From positions 62,001 to 126,000 of the forward strand of contig CAJYJH010000021.1 of NCBI GenBank assembly GCA_913775265.1: a stretch of 64,000 nucleotides of DNA, in the 5' to 3' direction. Shown in pieces: positions 16,550-25,246 of this stretch. The notes beneath the pieces are model-generated. The model was not told the origin of the DNA. It was given only the letters and a program-made list of their open reading frames with translations, and made no database searches. The first letter of the stretch is position 1. Each line of letters opens with the position of its first letter. Made by a program: the position numbers and the translations under genes. The stretch comes from an uncultured Mucilaginibacter sp. (GTDB taxonomy: Bacteria > Bacteroidota > Bacteroidia > Sphingobacteriales > Sphingobacteriaceae).

Positions 16550-18157
16550 ATGTTATACCACGCAGGTCAAAAGGCTTTTATTTCCCTCATAATAGCGGCT
16601 TCTATATTTTCTTTCAGTTGTCAGAGCACTAAAAGCCAACCGGGCGCTGGTTTAAACCGTTTGCTTAGTTTAAAAGATACTACCGCATTTAAAAACATGC
16701 TGGGGGTTAACGCCTTTGAGTGGAACTTTCTACAAAACCCTAACGACCCAAACAATGCCATGGAAATTTATGAGCCTAAGATGAAACTCATACAATCGTT
16801 TGGAGGCGTGAGGCATTACCTGGATTGGGGCCGTATTGAAGATAAGCCTGGCAAATTTACTTTTAACCCAGCCCATGCCGGTGGGTGGAATCTCGACGCC
16901 ATTTACCAGCGATGCAAAGCTGATGGTATAGATATGCTGGTTTGCTTAAAAACATGCCCGAACTGGTTGCAGGATACTTATCCGGCAAATGAACGGGATG
17001 CAGAAAACGTGCCTATGCCCTATGGGGCCAACAAGGCCAAACCGGTAAGTTACATTTTACAAGCAAAGGCAGCTTTTCAATTTGCTGCCAGGTATGGCAG
17101 TAATAAGCAAATTGACAAAGCACTGCTCAAAATAGACTCATCACCGCGTTGGACGGCCGACCAGACTAATCAACCTTTCACCGGATTGCACACGGTAAAA
17201 TACATGGAGTGTGACAATGAGCGCGACAAGTGGTGGAAAGGCGACAAAGCTCATCAAACAGCTGAAGAGTATGCCGCTAATCTGTCCGCATTCTATGATG
17301 GCCATAAAGGTACCTTGGGCAAGGATGTGGGCGTAAAAACAGCCGATCCCAAAATGCAGGTAGTGATGGCCGGTTTGGCTAAAACGGATGTACATTACGT
17401 AAAAGCAATGATTGAGTGGTGCAGAAAAAACCGGGGTTACAAAGCCGATGGCAATATCAACTTATGTTTCGACGTGATCAACTTTCACTTGTATGCCAAC
17501 GACCACCTAGAACATCATGACCAAGCCACACAGGGAGTTGCTCCTGAACAGTCGGAGGCGGCCGAGGTAGCATCACAATTTGCTTTGCTGGGCAATCAGT
17601 ACCATTTGCCGGTATGGGTTACAGAGGCCGGGTACGATGTTAATCCGCAAAGCCCTCAGCGAGCAGTTGCTATAGGCAATAAATCTATTTTGCAAACACA
17701 GGCCGACTGGACCATCAGAACGGCGTTGTTATATGCGCGCAACGGCATCCAAAAGTTATTCTTTTATATGCTATTTGATGATAATCTGGCCAATCCGGTG
17801 CAATACGCATCGTCAGGACTGGTGACAGAAGATTTAAAACGCCGACCTGCGGCCGATTTTATTTTACAAACTAAGAATTTATTGGGGAAATTTAGCTATC
17901 GTGAGACTATCTGTAAATCGCCCTTTGTGGATTTATACCGGTATGGTAACAAAGTCATGTATGTATTGGTACAGCCTACCCAAAACGGTTCAGTATCCCA
18001 ATATACACTTACGTTACCTGGCGTTAATAAGGCCTTAATTCATCAGTTAAACGCAAACGAACCAACCTGTACAGATAGAACTGTTGAGGTCAAAAACGGG
18101 ATACTAACGATCGAGGCAAAAGAAACACCTGTATTTATTGAACCGCTACAAAATTAA
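16550..18157 (+). CDS. Clan GH-A type glycoside hydrolase, lipoprotein
   Basis: 535 residues from ATG 16550. A lipobox-like SFSC places a lipid anchor at Cys24. The body looks like a (beta/alpha)8 retaining glycosidase: the acid/base is likely Glu224 preceded by Asn (CDNERDKWW) and the nucleophile Glu359 (VWVTEAGYD), separated by the usual span. Sugar-stacking aromatics (FEWNF, LDWG) lie at the N-terminal side of the barrel. A beta-sandwich domain probably forms the last 90 residues. The GH family (5, 30, 39, 51 or unclassified) and the substrate cannot be fixed by eye. Exported to the periplasm or surface. No SusC/SusD partner is nearby. Confidence 0.75.
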   Translation: MLYHAGQKAFISLIIAASIFSFSCQSTKSQPGAGLNRLLSLKDTTAFKNMLGVNAFEWNFLQNPNDPNNAMEIYEPKMKLIQSFGGVRHYLDWGRIEDKPGKFTFNPAHAGGWNLDAIYQRCKADGIDMLVCLKTCPNWLQDTYPANERDAENVPMPYGANKAKPVSYILQAKAAFQFAARYGSNKQIDKALLKIDSSPRWTADQTNQPFTGLHTVKYMECDNERDKWWKGDKAHQTAEEYAANLSAFYDGHKGTLGKDVGVKTADPKMQVVMAGLAKTDVHYVKAMIEWCRKNRGYKADGNINLCFDVINFHLYANDHLEHHDQATQGVAPEQSEAAEVASQFALLGNQYHLPVWVTEAGYDVNPQSPQRAVAIGNKSILQTQADWTIRTALLYARNGIQKLFFYMLFDDNLANPVQYASSGLVTEDLKRRPAADFILQTKNLLGKFSYRETICKSPFVDLYRYGNKVMYVLVQPTQNGSVSQYTLTLPGVNKALIHQLNANEPTCTDRTVEVKNGILTIEAKETPVFIEPLQN

Positions 18158-18167
18158 AGCGTAACAA

Positions 18168-18416
18168 TTAAGCAGCTTTGCTTTGCAACGATTGTGTTTT
18201 CTCCAATTCGGCAACAATCAGATTTTTTAAAGAGGAATTGAGATTAATATCACCTAAAACTTTCCAGGTTTTACCGGCTTTAAGCAACCAATATTTGGTA
18301 TCACTCAATTTGAGTTTATACATCGTAAACCCACCCGGATAATCTGATTCAAATACAGTTGCCTTGAAATTATTTTTCAGGTGAACAAATTCAATTTTAA
18401 ATATACGTTTAAACAT
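18168..18416 (-). CDS. Small protein of unknown function (82 residues)
   Basis: Starts at ATG 18416 (MFKRIFKIEFVHLKNN); an ATG eight codons upstream (18440) is possible. The composition is basic with alternating beta-like strands (FKATVFESDYPGGFTMYKL, KYWLLKAGKTWKVLG) and a short C-terminal helix. No motif is recognised and no export signal seen. It converges on the glycosidase gene with only 10 bases between them. The gene-like composition and good start favour a real gene. Confidence 0.6.
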   Translation of the reverse strand: MFKRIFKIEFVHLKNNFKATVFESDYPGGFTMYKLKLSDTKYWLLKAGKTWKVLGDINLNSSLKNLIVAELEKTQSLQSKAA

Positions 18417-18790
18417 TATCTCACTTGTTTGTATTATCACTAAACAGTTAAGGAAGATAAATTAAAGGCCATTTTAATCTACACTCAACTTTTCAGCATT
18501 AATCTTGACAAATATATTGCCAAACCATCCAGATATTAACTATTAAATAATTCTTAACTAACATTTTACGCAAGCGCATTTATTCCAAGTGCAAACCACC
18601 ATTTAACCCATTCGAAAACATTTTATAAGTTACAACTTACATTATCCGACAATTACTACACCTGTACAATTAAATAATCATACCTCAATATTTGTAGGCA
18701 GTTTCAGGTGCAAAGTGTATAAAAGCTATGGTTATTTCAGATGACAGATTATTACTACATTTGGTTACCACAATACAATGATGTTGTACT
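18417..18790. other. AT-rich intergenic stretch
   Basis: About 370 bases between the divergent 82-residue gene and the PH-SHOCT gene. It is strongly AT-rich with no convincing reading frame or RNA fold. The only signal I can support is the -7 box at 18756-18763 near its right end; promoters for the minus-strand gene must lie near the left end. Confidence 0.6.
18756..18763 (+). promoter_or_regulatory. Putative -7 box of the PH-SHOCT gene
   Basis: TACATTTG matches TAnnTTTG exactly and lies 27 bases before the ATG at 18791. No clear TTG at -33. Confidence 0.45.
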
Positions 18791-19420
18791 ATGATTGAAA
18801 AGTTTTTATATGAGCAGCAAGACCCTAAAGCGGTTGAGAAAGTTTACAGCCGACTGGTAGAATTGTTGCCGCCTGGTGAAGACACCCTATATATAGCCAC
18901 GCAAAAAAAGCCGCTGGTAAATCTGCTGCCCGATTGTATAGTAATTACTAATCGGCGAGTATTATTTTTTTCGCCTGCCAACCTGGGTTTATCTTTGAAA
19001 TTCGTCGATTTTGTTTGGAAAGACATAGCCGATGTAAGCATGAAAGAAGAAATCATTGGCTCGGTGTTCACTATCAAAACAACACAGGGAGCTGAGATGA
19101 GCGTTGATTACTTGCCTAAAGTGCAGGGGCGTAAATTGTACCAGTTTTCGCAGGAGTGCCGCGAGAATGAGCGCAAACGCGAAGAATTGCATAAGGTTCA
19201 GAATACACCTTATATGTCTTTCGAGGCTCCGGCTCCGCAAAGCTATACTCCACCTGTTGCACCAACTCCTCCACCTGCTCCGGCCCCTGAGCCAGTGGTA
19301 GAACAAAAACCGGATGAGCTGACCGAAAAGCTCAAAAAGTTGAAATTGCTGTTTGATAACGGATTGATTTCGCAGGAAGAATACAACCAAAAGAAACTGG
19401 AATTGTTAAGTGAGCTGTAA
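18791..19420 (+). CDS. PH-like domain protein with C-terminal SHOCT motif
   Basis: 209 residues, soluble. About residues 20-125 look like a bacterial PH-like (bPH) domain: TNRRVLFFSP, VDFVWKDIADVSMKEEIIGSV, FTIKTTQGAEMSVDYLPK. A Pro-rich linker (about 148-168) follows, and the last 34 residues are a SHOCT motif (LTEKLKKLKLLFDNGLISQEEYNQKK), a short helical module found at the ends of many oligomerising proteins. Function is unknown; the domain pair is typical of proteins that sense or tether something. A small winged-helix gene follows 11 bases later. Confidence 0.8.
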   Translation: MIEKFLYEQQDPKAVEKVYSRLVELLPPGEDTLYIATQKKPLVNLLPDCIVITNRRVLFFSPANLGLSLKFVDFVWKDIADVSMKEEIIGSVFTIKTTQGAEMSVDYLPKVQGRKLYQFSQECRENERKREELHKVQNTPYMSFEAPAPQSYTPPVAPTPPPAPAPEPVVEQKPDELTEKLKKLKLLFDNGLISQEEYNQKKLELLSEL

Positions 19421-19431
19421 TTATACAGTTT

Positions 19432-19887
19432 ATGACGCCTGTTACTGATGAACATGGACTGCCCAAACCAATTGGGTGGTATTTAAAAGAAGCCGATCAA
19501 CTAATTACCGCGTTTTTTGATGACGCATTTGACAGGCATTGCATTACTCGTTACCATTGGATGGTTTTACGCACGATAGCGAGTAAAAGCTATATTAACG
19601 TGGAAGCCCACCATGAGCAGGTTAAGTACTTTTTAAGTTTAGACAGGCTTAACGGCATCATCGATAACCTGGCCACGCGTGGTTGGATCAAAACTAACGA
19701 AAATAAAAACTACCAGTTTACCGACGCAGGCAAAAGACTATACGATTCAGTCAATCATACCTACGAAAAGCAACTGGTAACCATGATGCAAGGCGTTACC
19801 GAAGAGGATTACAGCCATGTAATTGATACTTTAGACCGCATCATTAATAACCTCAATAAAAAGGTTTCAATAGAACTAAAAGAGTAA
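19432..19887 (+). CDS. Winged-helix (MarR-like) putative transcription factor
   Basis: 151 residues. It has the layout of a small MarR-type winged helix: N-terminal dimer helix (GWYLKEADQLITAFFDDAF), helix-turn-helix region around residues 45-85 (HWMVLRTIASKSYINVEAHH..LSLDRLNGIIDNLATRGWI), a short wing (ENKNYQFTDAGKRLYD) and C-terminal helices. It lies 11 bases after the PH-SHOCT gene, so likely co-transcribed, and converges on the GLPGLI operon. Its target is unknown. The palindromic operator at 23631-23670 is a candidate by proximity only. Confidence 0.7.
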   Translation: MTPVTDEHGLPKPIGWYLKEADQLITAFFDDAFDRHCITRYHWMVLRTIASKSYINVEAHHEQVKYFLSLDRLNGIIDNLATRGWIKTNENKNYQFTDAGKRLYDSVNHTYEKQLVTMMQGVTEEDYSHVIDTLDRIINNLNKKVSIELKE

Positions 19888-19910
19888 CAGGATAATGCTG
19901 TTACTCTTTT
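19878..19910. terminator. Bidirectional terminator overlapping the winged-helix gene stop
   Basis: A perfect 13-bp stem (19878-19890 with 19898-19910) with a 7-base loop includes the last codons and the stop of the winged-helix gene. A-rich and T-rich ends suit both this gene and the converging outer membrane gene at 19932. Confidence 0.85.
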
Positions 19911-19931
19911 AACTTCCTTCGCATTACATTT

Positions 19932-22607
19932 TTAAAAATTAAACGAAGCTTTTAAGGTTACCATGCGTCCGGGCAGTCGATAAACGCTATTGGTAAAATT
20001 ATTTGCGGTGAGGAAAGGTGCGCTATAGGTTTTGGTATCAAAAATGTTAAGCATAGTTAATTCCAGATCGGTGTTTCGTTTGTTGATTTTGTAACGGGCC
20101 GAAAAATCAGCAAATGAATAATTTAAATTGCCGCCCAAGCTTTGGTTGGTATAGTAATGATCACCAGACAATTTAAGAAACAAGTTATTTAACGGATTAT
20201 AGTTGATAGCCCCCTGATGCTGCAACTGCGTGATACCTGTATTGCCCGATCCGGCTACAGATGACCGGCTGGTGGTACGAGTGGCCGTTATACGATAACT
20301 TACATTAAGTTGATTACTTATTTTGGTTTCGGCACTTCCGTTAACTACGTTACTGTAGTTAGTGTAAGGCAACAGTACATTGTTTAATATCTGGTTGTAT
20401 TTGTTAGTAGACCATGAGTATCCTGCACCAAAGGTAGAATGCAAACTGTATACATACTTACTTGTGCTACCCGATAACGACCACGTACTTATGCTATTAG
20501 CATAAGGCAATACAACAGTGCGCTGAAAATTATCGGTAAGTACTGCCGAGGTAATATTGTTAACAGCAATGTGATTGTACCCCGCCGTTACTCCCCAAAA
20601 AAACAGTTTTAACGCTTTGCGATAGTTGTACCCAACCATGGCATTTTGCGTTTTACGTTCTGCCAGGTCTGCATAGTTAGCGTTAAGCGTACGATAATTG
20701 GTAAGTATATCGCCCTGGTAGGCTTGGGTAATATCACCTATGTCGTTTCTAAAATTGTATGCAGCGCTCACATATTGCTCAGCAGCCATCGCATACCTAA
20801 CCGAAACCTGCGGGTCGAAATACAACCGTGTTAATGCCTTATCCAGATTATACAAGCCGTCAGAGTAAGTAATGTGCTGCAAACTCAATGGCAACCTGAC
20901 GTTCAACTTTAGCTTTTCGCCGGGTACATCAAAGGCAGCTTCGGTATAGCTTTTTGTTTTAAACCAATCCAGGTTATTGACCGATTGATTGTTGGCAGCG
21001 GTTACACTCCCGTTGGTTTGTATCACAATTAATGCCGAATTTAAATTTTGCGACTGTAAACTCACACCAGCTTTGTAAGAATGTGTAAATCTATCACCGG
21101 CATGCCTGAACGAAAAGTAATTGTTGGCGTACCACGTTGGAATGTTAGCCGTTTGCAGTAATTGCGCGTAAGGTACATTTTGGTTAAACACATCCTGGTT
21201 AATACCCGGCTGCAATATCCGGCTTTCAGGATTGCTTAAACGGTTGATGTAAGAGTAAGCCTCCAGGATATTACCCGAATTATAGGTTTTCATCAAGTTA
21301 AATTCGTTAGAAAAATCCAAACGATTATTTTTCAATGCCTGATCAGACCCAATACCGTTAGCATTCAGGGCCGAGGTTGATCGGTACTGCTCGTAATCGG
21401 TAAGGAAGGTGTTGTTCAGATAGTAATTTGATTTGTTGATATTAAGCGTAGCCTGGGCATGCAACAGGTCGGGCCGTTTGCGGTTATCCTGCAGCTCAGT
21501 GTAACGGATGGTATCGCCGGGTAAATAGGTTTCCCGCACCTTTACATAGTTTTGCAGTTGCCTATCGTGTAAGTACGACAGGTTAGCTTTGAGCTGCACG
21601 TCCTTTTTTACATTAACCAGGTTGTTTAAGTTGATCATACCCGACTGGTTAAACAAATACCGATTAGTAGGTAAGTTAGGATTGCCTGCCGCTCCCAAGG
21701 ATAGCAAATTTTGCGGCTTATTATTATCCAACCGGTTTAAGTAATTGCTCAAATTATGTGATACCAGATCATTTTGGATATCTACACCGGTATTATTGCC
21801 CTTAATGTAATTTACTGCTTTGTACTTATCCTTAAACATCATGGCGTTAATAACGCCATCATACTTACCGGGCAAGCCGCCGCCAACATTGCCCTGCCCT
21901 ACCATCTGTATTTTAGCATCCGGCTTTATGGTTAGGTTAAGTGCCACATCATCACTCACTATCTTATTTTGCAAGGCTTTGATAGGTTGATGGTTCTCCA
22001 TTACCTGCACCTGATCTACCACGCCGTTAGGAATTGTTTTGGTGGCAATGTTGTATTTATCATCCAGCAGGTTGTCGCCGCCGATGTACAAGTTGGAAAT
22101 ACTCTTGCCATTGTATTTAATTTTACCGTTATCATCGACCTCAACACCGGGCAGCTTTTTGATTACATCACCAATTACCCTATCCTGCGGACTGGTAAAT
22201 TCAGATACCTTATAACTGATCGTATCCCCCCTTACCTTTAGCCTTGGCGTAGTATTTTTTACATTAACAGCCTGCAACTGGTTAATCGAGTGACTTAAAA
22301 CGAAATTGTACGGTGCCGATATATCTTTTACCGGCTTACTTTGCTTTTTAAAACCAACGGAAGTGATTTCTACACGTAAATCATTCTTAGCAGCATCTGT
22401 AGGTATAGCCAGGCTAAACCCACCCTTATAATCTGTAGCTGTGAAGCTAATAATAAGGTTACCGGCGCCCATCAGTTTGGCATTGGCATAAGGCACAACC
22501 TTGCCTGCGCTGTCTGTAACTGTACCCTTAATAGTTTGGGCCAGACTGTTAATCGAAAACAAGAAAGTGCAGATACAGACAACGATTACTGTAACTGCCG
22601 TTCTCAT
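19932..22607 (-). CDS. Outer membrane beta-barrel protein with carboxypeptidase-like N-terminal domain
   Basis: 891 residues. Signal peptide (1-24), then a CarboxypepD_reg-like beta-sandwich (about 26-108: IKGTVTDSAGKVVPYANAKL, GGFSLAIPTD), a plug-like region (about 120-225: VIGDVIKKLPGVEVDDNGKI, NLYIGGDNLLDDKYN), and a long barrel ending in an aromatic residue (MVTLKASFNF). It belongs to the TonB-receptor-like group of Bacteroidetes (outer membrane barrel family 3), but no SusD partner is present. Its ATG overlaps the stop of the GLPGLI gene (ATGA), so translation is coupled. Cargo unknown. Confidence 0.88.
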   Translation of the reverse strand: MRTAVTVIVVCICTFLFSINSLAQTIKGTVTDSAGKVVPYANAKLMGAGNLIISFTATDYKGGFSLAIPTDAAKNDLRVEITSVGFKKQSKPVKDISAPYNFVLSHSINQLQAVNVKNTTPRLKVRGDTISYKVSEFTSPQDRVIGDVIKKLPGVEVDDNGKIKYNGKSISNLYIGGDNLLDDKYNIATKTIPNGVVDQVQVMENHQPIKALQNKIVSDDVALNLTIKPDAKIQMVGQGNVGGGLPGKYDGVINAMMFKDKYKAVNYIKGNNTGVDIQNDLVSHNLSNYLNRLDNNKPQNLLSLGAAGNPNLPTNRYLFNQSGMINLNNLVNVKKDVQLKANLSYLHDRQLQNYVKVRETYLPGDTIRYTELQDNRKRPDLLHAQATLNINKSNYYLNNTFLTDYEQYRSTSALNANGIGSDQALKNNRLDFSNEFNLMKTYNSGNILEAYSYINRLSNPESRILQPGINQDVFNQNVPYAQLLQTANIPTWYANNYFSFRHAGDRFTHSYKAGVSLQSQNLNSALIVIQTNGSVTAANNQSVNNLDWFKTKSYTEAAFDVPGEKLKLNVRLPLSLQHITYSDGLYNLDKALTRLYFDPQVSVRYAMAAEQYVSAAYNFRNDIGDITQAYQGDILTNYRTLNANYADLAERKTQNAMVGYNYRKALKLFFWGVTAGYNHIAVNNITSAVLTDNFQRTVVLPYANSISTWSLSGSTSKYVYSLHSTFGAGYSWSTNKYNQILNNVLLPYTNYSNVVNGSAETKISNQLNVSYRITATRTTSRSSVAGSGNTGITQLQHQGAINYNPLNNLFLKLSGDHYYTNQSLGGNLNYSFADFSARYKINKRNTDLELTMLNIFDTKTYSAPFLTANNFTNSVYRLPGRMVTLKASFNF

Positions 22608-23578
22608 TTTTTCTCAGGTAATTCAATAGGGTTGTTGGTTACCGCCTTAGGTCCTGATGCTGTATTAACCCTAATGCTGGATATTGAGGCTACTGCAGCT
22701 CCACTTCCACCTGCGCTAAAAGTTGCAGTTTGGCCAGATGCCCCAGTACGGCCCTGTACCATCGCCCTTTGTGATTGCGCGAAAGCCTGTGGGTCTTTAC
22801 GCATGATTTCTCTTACCTCTTCAAACTCCTTTGGGCTGGTTTTAATAGCATTAGCCGGTAAAGCGATTACATTACTGTTTTTTGATGCATCATCCATACC
22901 ATTAAACATGATGCGTGCGGTTGAGCTTTGTTCCTGATTGCTTTGTGCCTTAACAGTATTATCAATCTTTTCGATGCCATCAAACTTGAACATCACTTCT
23001 TTTTTAGTATCAGAAGCCTCCACGATTAACCCCGGTAGGCCGCTCAATTTCCATGGGCCGGCATGATAAGGCAACTCATCACAGAACCAAGCGGTATAAT
23101 CACGACCTTTGAAATGCATTGTAGCCTTTTGACATGGCAATCCTCCGATAGTTGCAGTATCGGCACTTACTTTCCAGTTCAGGGCCGACATGCTTTCGGG
23201 GATGATGTAGCTATTCATCATCAGCCGTTCTATACTGTAAAGCTTTTTCTCGTTTGGGTACTGGTAATAATCAACATTGGGACTCAAGGCTCCTATGTTC
23301 GAGGTTATTTTCAAATCTCGTGATCCGCTGTTCATTTGCTCATCAATACTTTTACGCATTTTCTCTTCTTGCAGCTTACGGTCATAGCTCTTATAAACGC
23401 TCGAGTTACGCCCTACCAGCAAAATCATGTTTTCTACCAAAGGCTTGTCGCGATTATTAGTGTCGCGTACGTGAGTAAACTTGTAATGAACAATGGCTTG
23501 TGCAGTGTCGGGCTTTTGTGCTTTGGTCAGGATGGCAATTAAAAGCAGCAATGTGGTTAAGTAGGATTTGAGCTTCAT
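22604..23578 (-). CDS. GLPGLI family exported protein
   Basis: 324 residues with the signal peptide MKLKSYLTTLLLLIAILTKA. The name-giving GLPGLI is at residues 180-185 (GPWKLSGLPGLIVEA), preceded by the conserved TAWFCDELPYHAGPW. Members are periplasmic or surface proteins of Bacteroidetes, commonly paired with a TonB-receptor-like barrel, as here. Function is not established. First gene of a two-gene operon. Its promoter region contains a -7 box (23626-23633), two tandem 20-bp palindromes (23631-23670) and an (ATAC)18 tract (23688-23760), so regulation is likely tight. Confidence 0.9.
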   Translation of the reverse strand: MKLKSYLTTLLLLIAILTKAQKPDTAQAIVHYKFTHVRDTNNRDKPLVENMILLVGRNSSVYKSYDRKLQEEKMRKSIDEQMNSGSRDLKITSNIGALSPNVDYYQYPNEKKLYSIERLMMNSYIIPESMSALNWKVSADTATIGGLPCQKATMHFKGRDYTAWFCDELPYHAGPWKLSGLPGLIVEASDTKKEVMFKFDGIEKIDNTVKAQSNQEQSSTARIMFNGMDDASKNSNVIALPANAIKTSPKEFEEVREIMRKDPQAFAQSQRAMVQGRTGASGQTATFSAGGSGAAVASISSIRVNTASGPKAVTNNPIELPEKK

Positions 23579-23625
23579 ATGGTTAAATATTGTCTATGTT
23601 TAATGATTTGCCCTACAGGACAAAA

Positions 23626-23633
23626 CAAATATA
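23626..23633 (-). promoter_or_regulatory. -7 box of the GLPGLI operon
   Basis: TATATTTG on the minus strand matches TAnnTTTG exactly and lies 48 bases before the ATG at 23578. The palindromic operator overlaps its upstream end. Confidence 0.6.
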
Positions 23634-23670
23634 ACTAATTAATTAGTTATAAAACTAATCACTTAGTTAT
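23631..23670. promoter_or_regulatory. Tandem palindromic operator of the GLPGLI operon
   Basis: Bases 23631-23650 are a perfect 20-bp palindrome (ATAACTAATTAATTAGTTAT). The next 20 bases (23651-23670) repeat it with 17 of 20 matches. Two abutting symmetric sites between and over the promoter elements are what a dimeric TetR- or MarR-type repressor would need. The regulator is not identified. Confidence 0.7.
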
Positions 23671-23687
23671 TTAACATATTTTAACGG

Positions 23688-23760
23688 ATACATACATACA
23701 TACATACATACATACATACATACATACATACATACATACATACATACATACATACATACA
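23688..23760. repeat. Tetranucleotide microsatellite (ATAC)18
   Basis: Eighteen perfect copies of ATAC plus one base, with no interruption, between the tyrS terminator and the GLPGLI promoter. It starts 17 bases upstream of the second operator palindrome. Such tracts change length by slipped-strand mispairing. Confidence 0.97.
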
Positions 23761-23780
23761 ACGGACCTTTCTAAAACGAA

Positions 23781-23820
23781 AAAAGGGTTGAATGCATTAA
23801 ATTAAGCATTCAACCCTTTT
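23781..23820. terminator. Terminator of tyrS
   Basis: A perfect 15-bp stem (23781-23795 with 23806-23820) with a 10-base loop. On the minus strand it is followed by a T run (TTTTTTCG), as needed after tyrS. Confidence 0.88.
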
Positions 23821-23849
23821 ACGAGAGAATAAGTTATAAGAAAATTGAG

Positions 23850-25133
23850 TTACTCAACTACAATTAGAAAATAATTCTTTTTACCCTTTTGCACTACCCA
23901 AAATTTATTGTTAATTAAAGTTTCGTTACCGTAACGGCTGTCAACAGCCTCAATTTTCTTTTTATTGATGGCTACCCCTCCGCCCTGTATCATCTTCTTA
24001 GCTTCACCTTTAGACGGGAATACGGTTGCTTTAACCGCCAACAAATCTAAAACATCGGCACCTTCTTCTATATCCTGTTTTGCCACAGTAAAGTTAGGTA
24101 CGCCTTCAAAAATGGCTAATACCTCTGCATCGGTTAGTTCATTTAAAAATTCGATGCCCGTATTACCAAACAAAAACTCTGATGATTGTATGGCTTTTTG
24201 GTAAGCAGCCTCACCATGCACACGGATAGTAATATCTTTAGCTAACGCTTTCTGTAAAGCACGCTGATGCGGAGCAGCATTGTGCGTAGCTTCTAAATCT
24301 TCAATGGTTTGACGATCGAGCAAGGTAAAAATGCGGATGAACTTCTTCACATCCTCATCACCGGCATTTAACCAAAACTGGTAAAACTGGTAAGGTGATG
24401 TACGGGCGGTATCTAACCAAACAGCGCCGCTTTCGGTTTTGCCAAACTTGGTGCCGTCGGCCTTCTTAATTAATTGCGTGGTTAAAGCAAAAGCTTCACC
24501 GGCATCTTTACGGCGTATTAATTCGGTGCCCGTAACAATATTACCCCACTGGTCTGATCCGCCCATTTGTATAGCACAATGGTGATGTTTCCACAAGTAG
24601 TAAAAATCATAACCTTGTACTAACTGGTAGGTAAACTCGGTAAAAGACATACCGGTATCGCCGCTTAAACGGTTTTTTACCGAGTCCTTGGCCATCATGT
24701 AGTTTACCGTAATGTGCTTACCCACATCGCGGATAAAATTGAGGAACGAAAAGTCTTTAAACCAATCATAGTTATTCACCATCTGAGCGCTGTTAACGCC
24801 GCAGTCAAAATCCAGAAACTTTTCCAGCTGCTGCTGGATGCTTTGCAGGTTGTGCTGCAACACATCTTCAGAAAGCAAATTACGCTCGGCCGATTTGCCT
24901 GACGGGTCTCCAACCATACCGGTAGCACCGCCAACCAAAGCGAACGGCTTATGTCCCGCACGTTGAAAGTGAATCAGCGTCATGATCTGCGTTAGGTGAC
25001 CAACGTGTAACGAATCAGCTGTTGGGTCGAAGCCAATATAGCCCGATGTCATGCCTTTATTCAGTAACTCTTCAGTTCCGGGCATAATATCGTGCAGCAT
25101 GCCCCTCCAGCGTAATTCTTCAACAAAACTCAT
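23850..25133 (-). CDS. tyrS: Tyrosyl-tRNA synthetase
   Basis: 427 residues. Class I motifs are HVGH (43-46) and a KFGKT version of KMSKS. The substrate-binding GSDQWGN and the GYDFYYL segment are those of bacterial TyrRS. A C-terminal S4 RNA-binding domain (FPSKGEAKKMIQGGGVAIN..K) ends the protein. It charges tRNA-Tyr in the cytoplasm. Monocistronic, with its own -7 box (25159-25166) and terminator. Confidence 0.97.
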   Translation of the reverse strand: MSFVEELRWRGMLHDIMPGTEELLNKGMTSGYIGFDPTADSLHVGHLTQIMTLIHFQRAGHKPFALVGGATGMVGDPSGKSAERNLLSEDVLQHNLQSIQQQLEKFLDFDCGVNSAQMVNNYDWFKDFSFLNFIRDVGKHITVNYMMAKDSVKNRLSGDTGMSFTEFTYQLVQGYDFYYLWKHHHCAIQMGGSDQWGNIVTGTELIRRKDAGEAFALTTQLIKKADGTKFGKTESGAVWLDTARTSPYQFYQFWLNAGDEDVKKFIRIFTLLDRQTIEDLEATHNAAPHQRALQKALAKDITIRVHGEAAYQKAIQSSEFLFGNTGIEFLNELTDAEVLAIFEGVPNFTVAKQDIEEGADVLDLLAVKATVFPSKGEAKKMIQGGGVAINKKKIEAVDSRYGNETLINNKFWVVQKGKKNYFLIVVE

Positions 25134-25158
25134 GATTGTAAACTTGTTTAAAAGTTGG

Positions 25159-25166
25159 CAAAGATA
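25159..25166 (-). promoter_or_regulatory. -7 box of tyrS
   Basis: TATCTTTG on the minus strand matches TAnnTTTG exactly, 25 bases before the tyrS ATG. The -33 region is not clear. Confidence 0.55.
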
Positions 25167-25246
25167 GCAATTACCCTAAAATAAGCTAAGACAGCGTTCA
25201 TCTTGGTGTAGACTCACCTTCGCGCGACGGTGAAAAGACCAGACTA

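Noticed and set aside
23688-23760. CRISPR-like array
   Set aside because: The repeat unit is only 4 bases with no spacers; it is a microsatellite.
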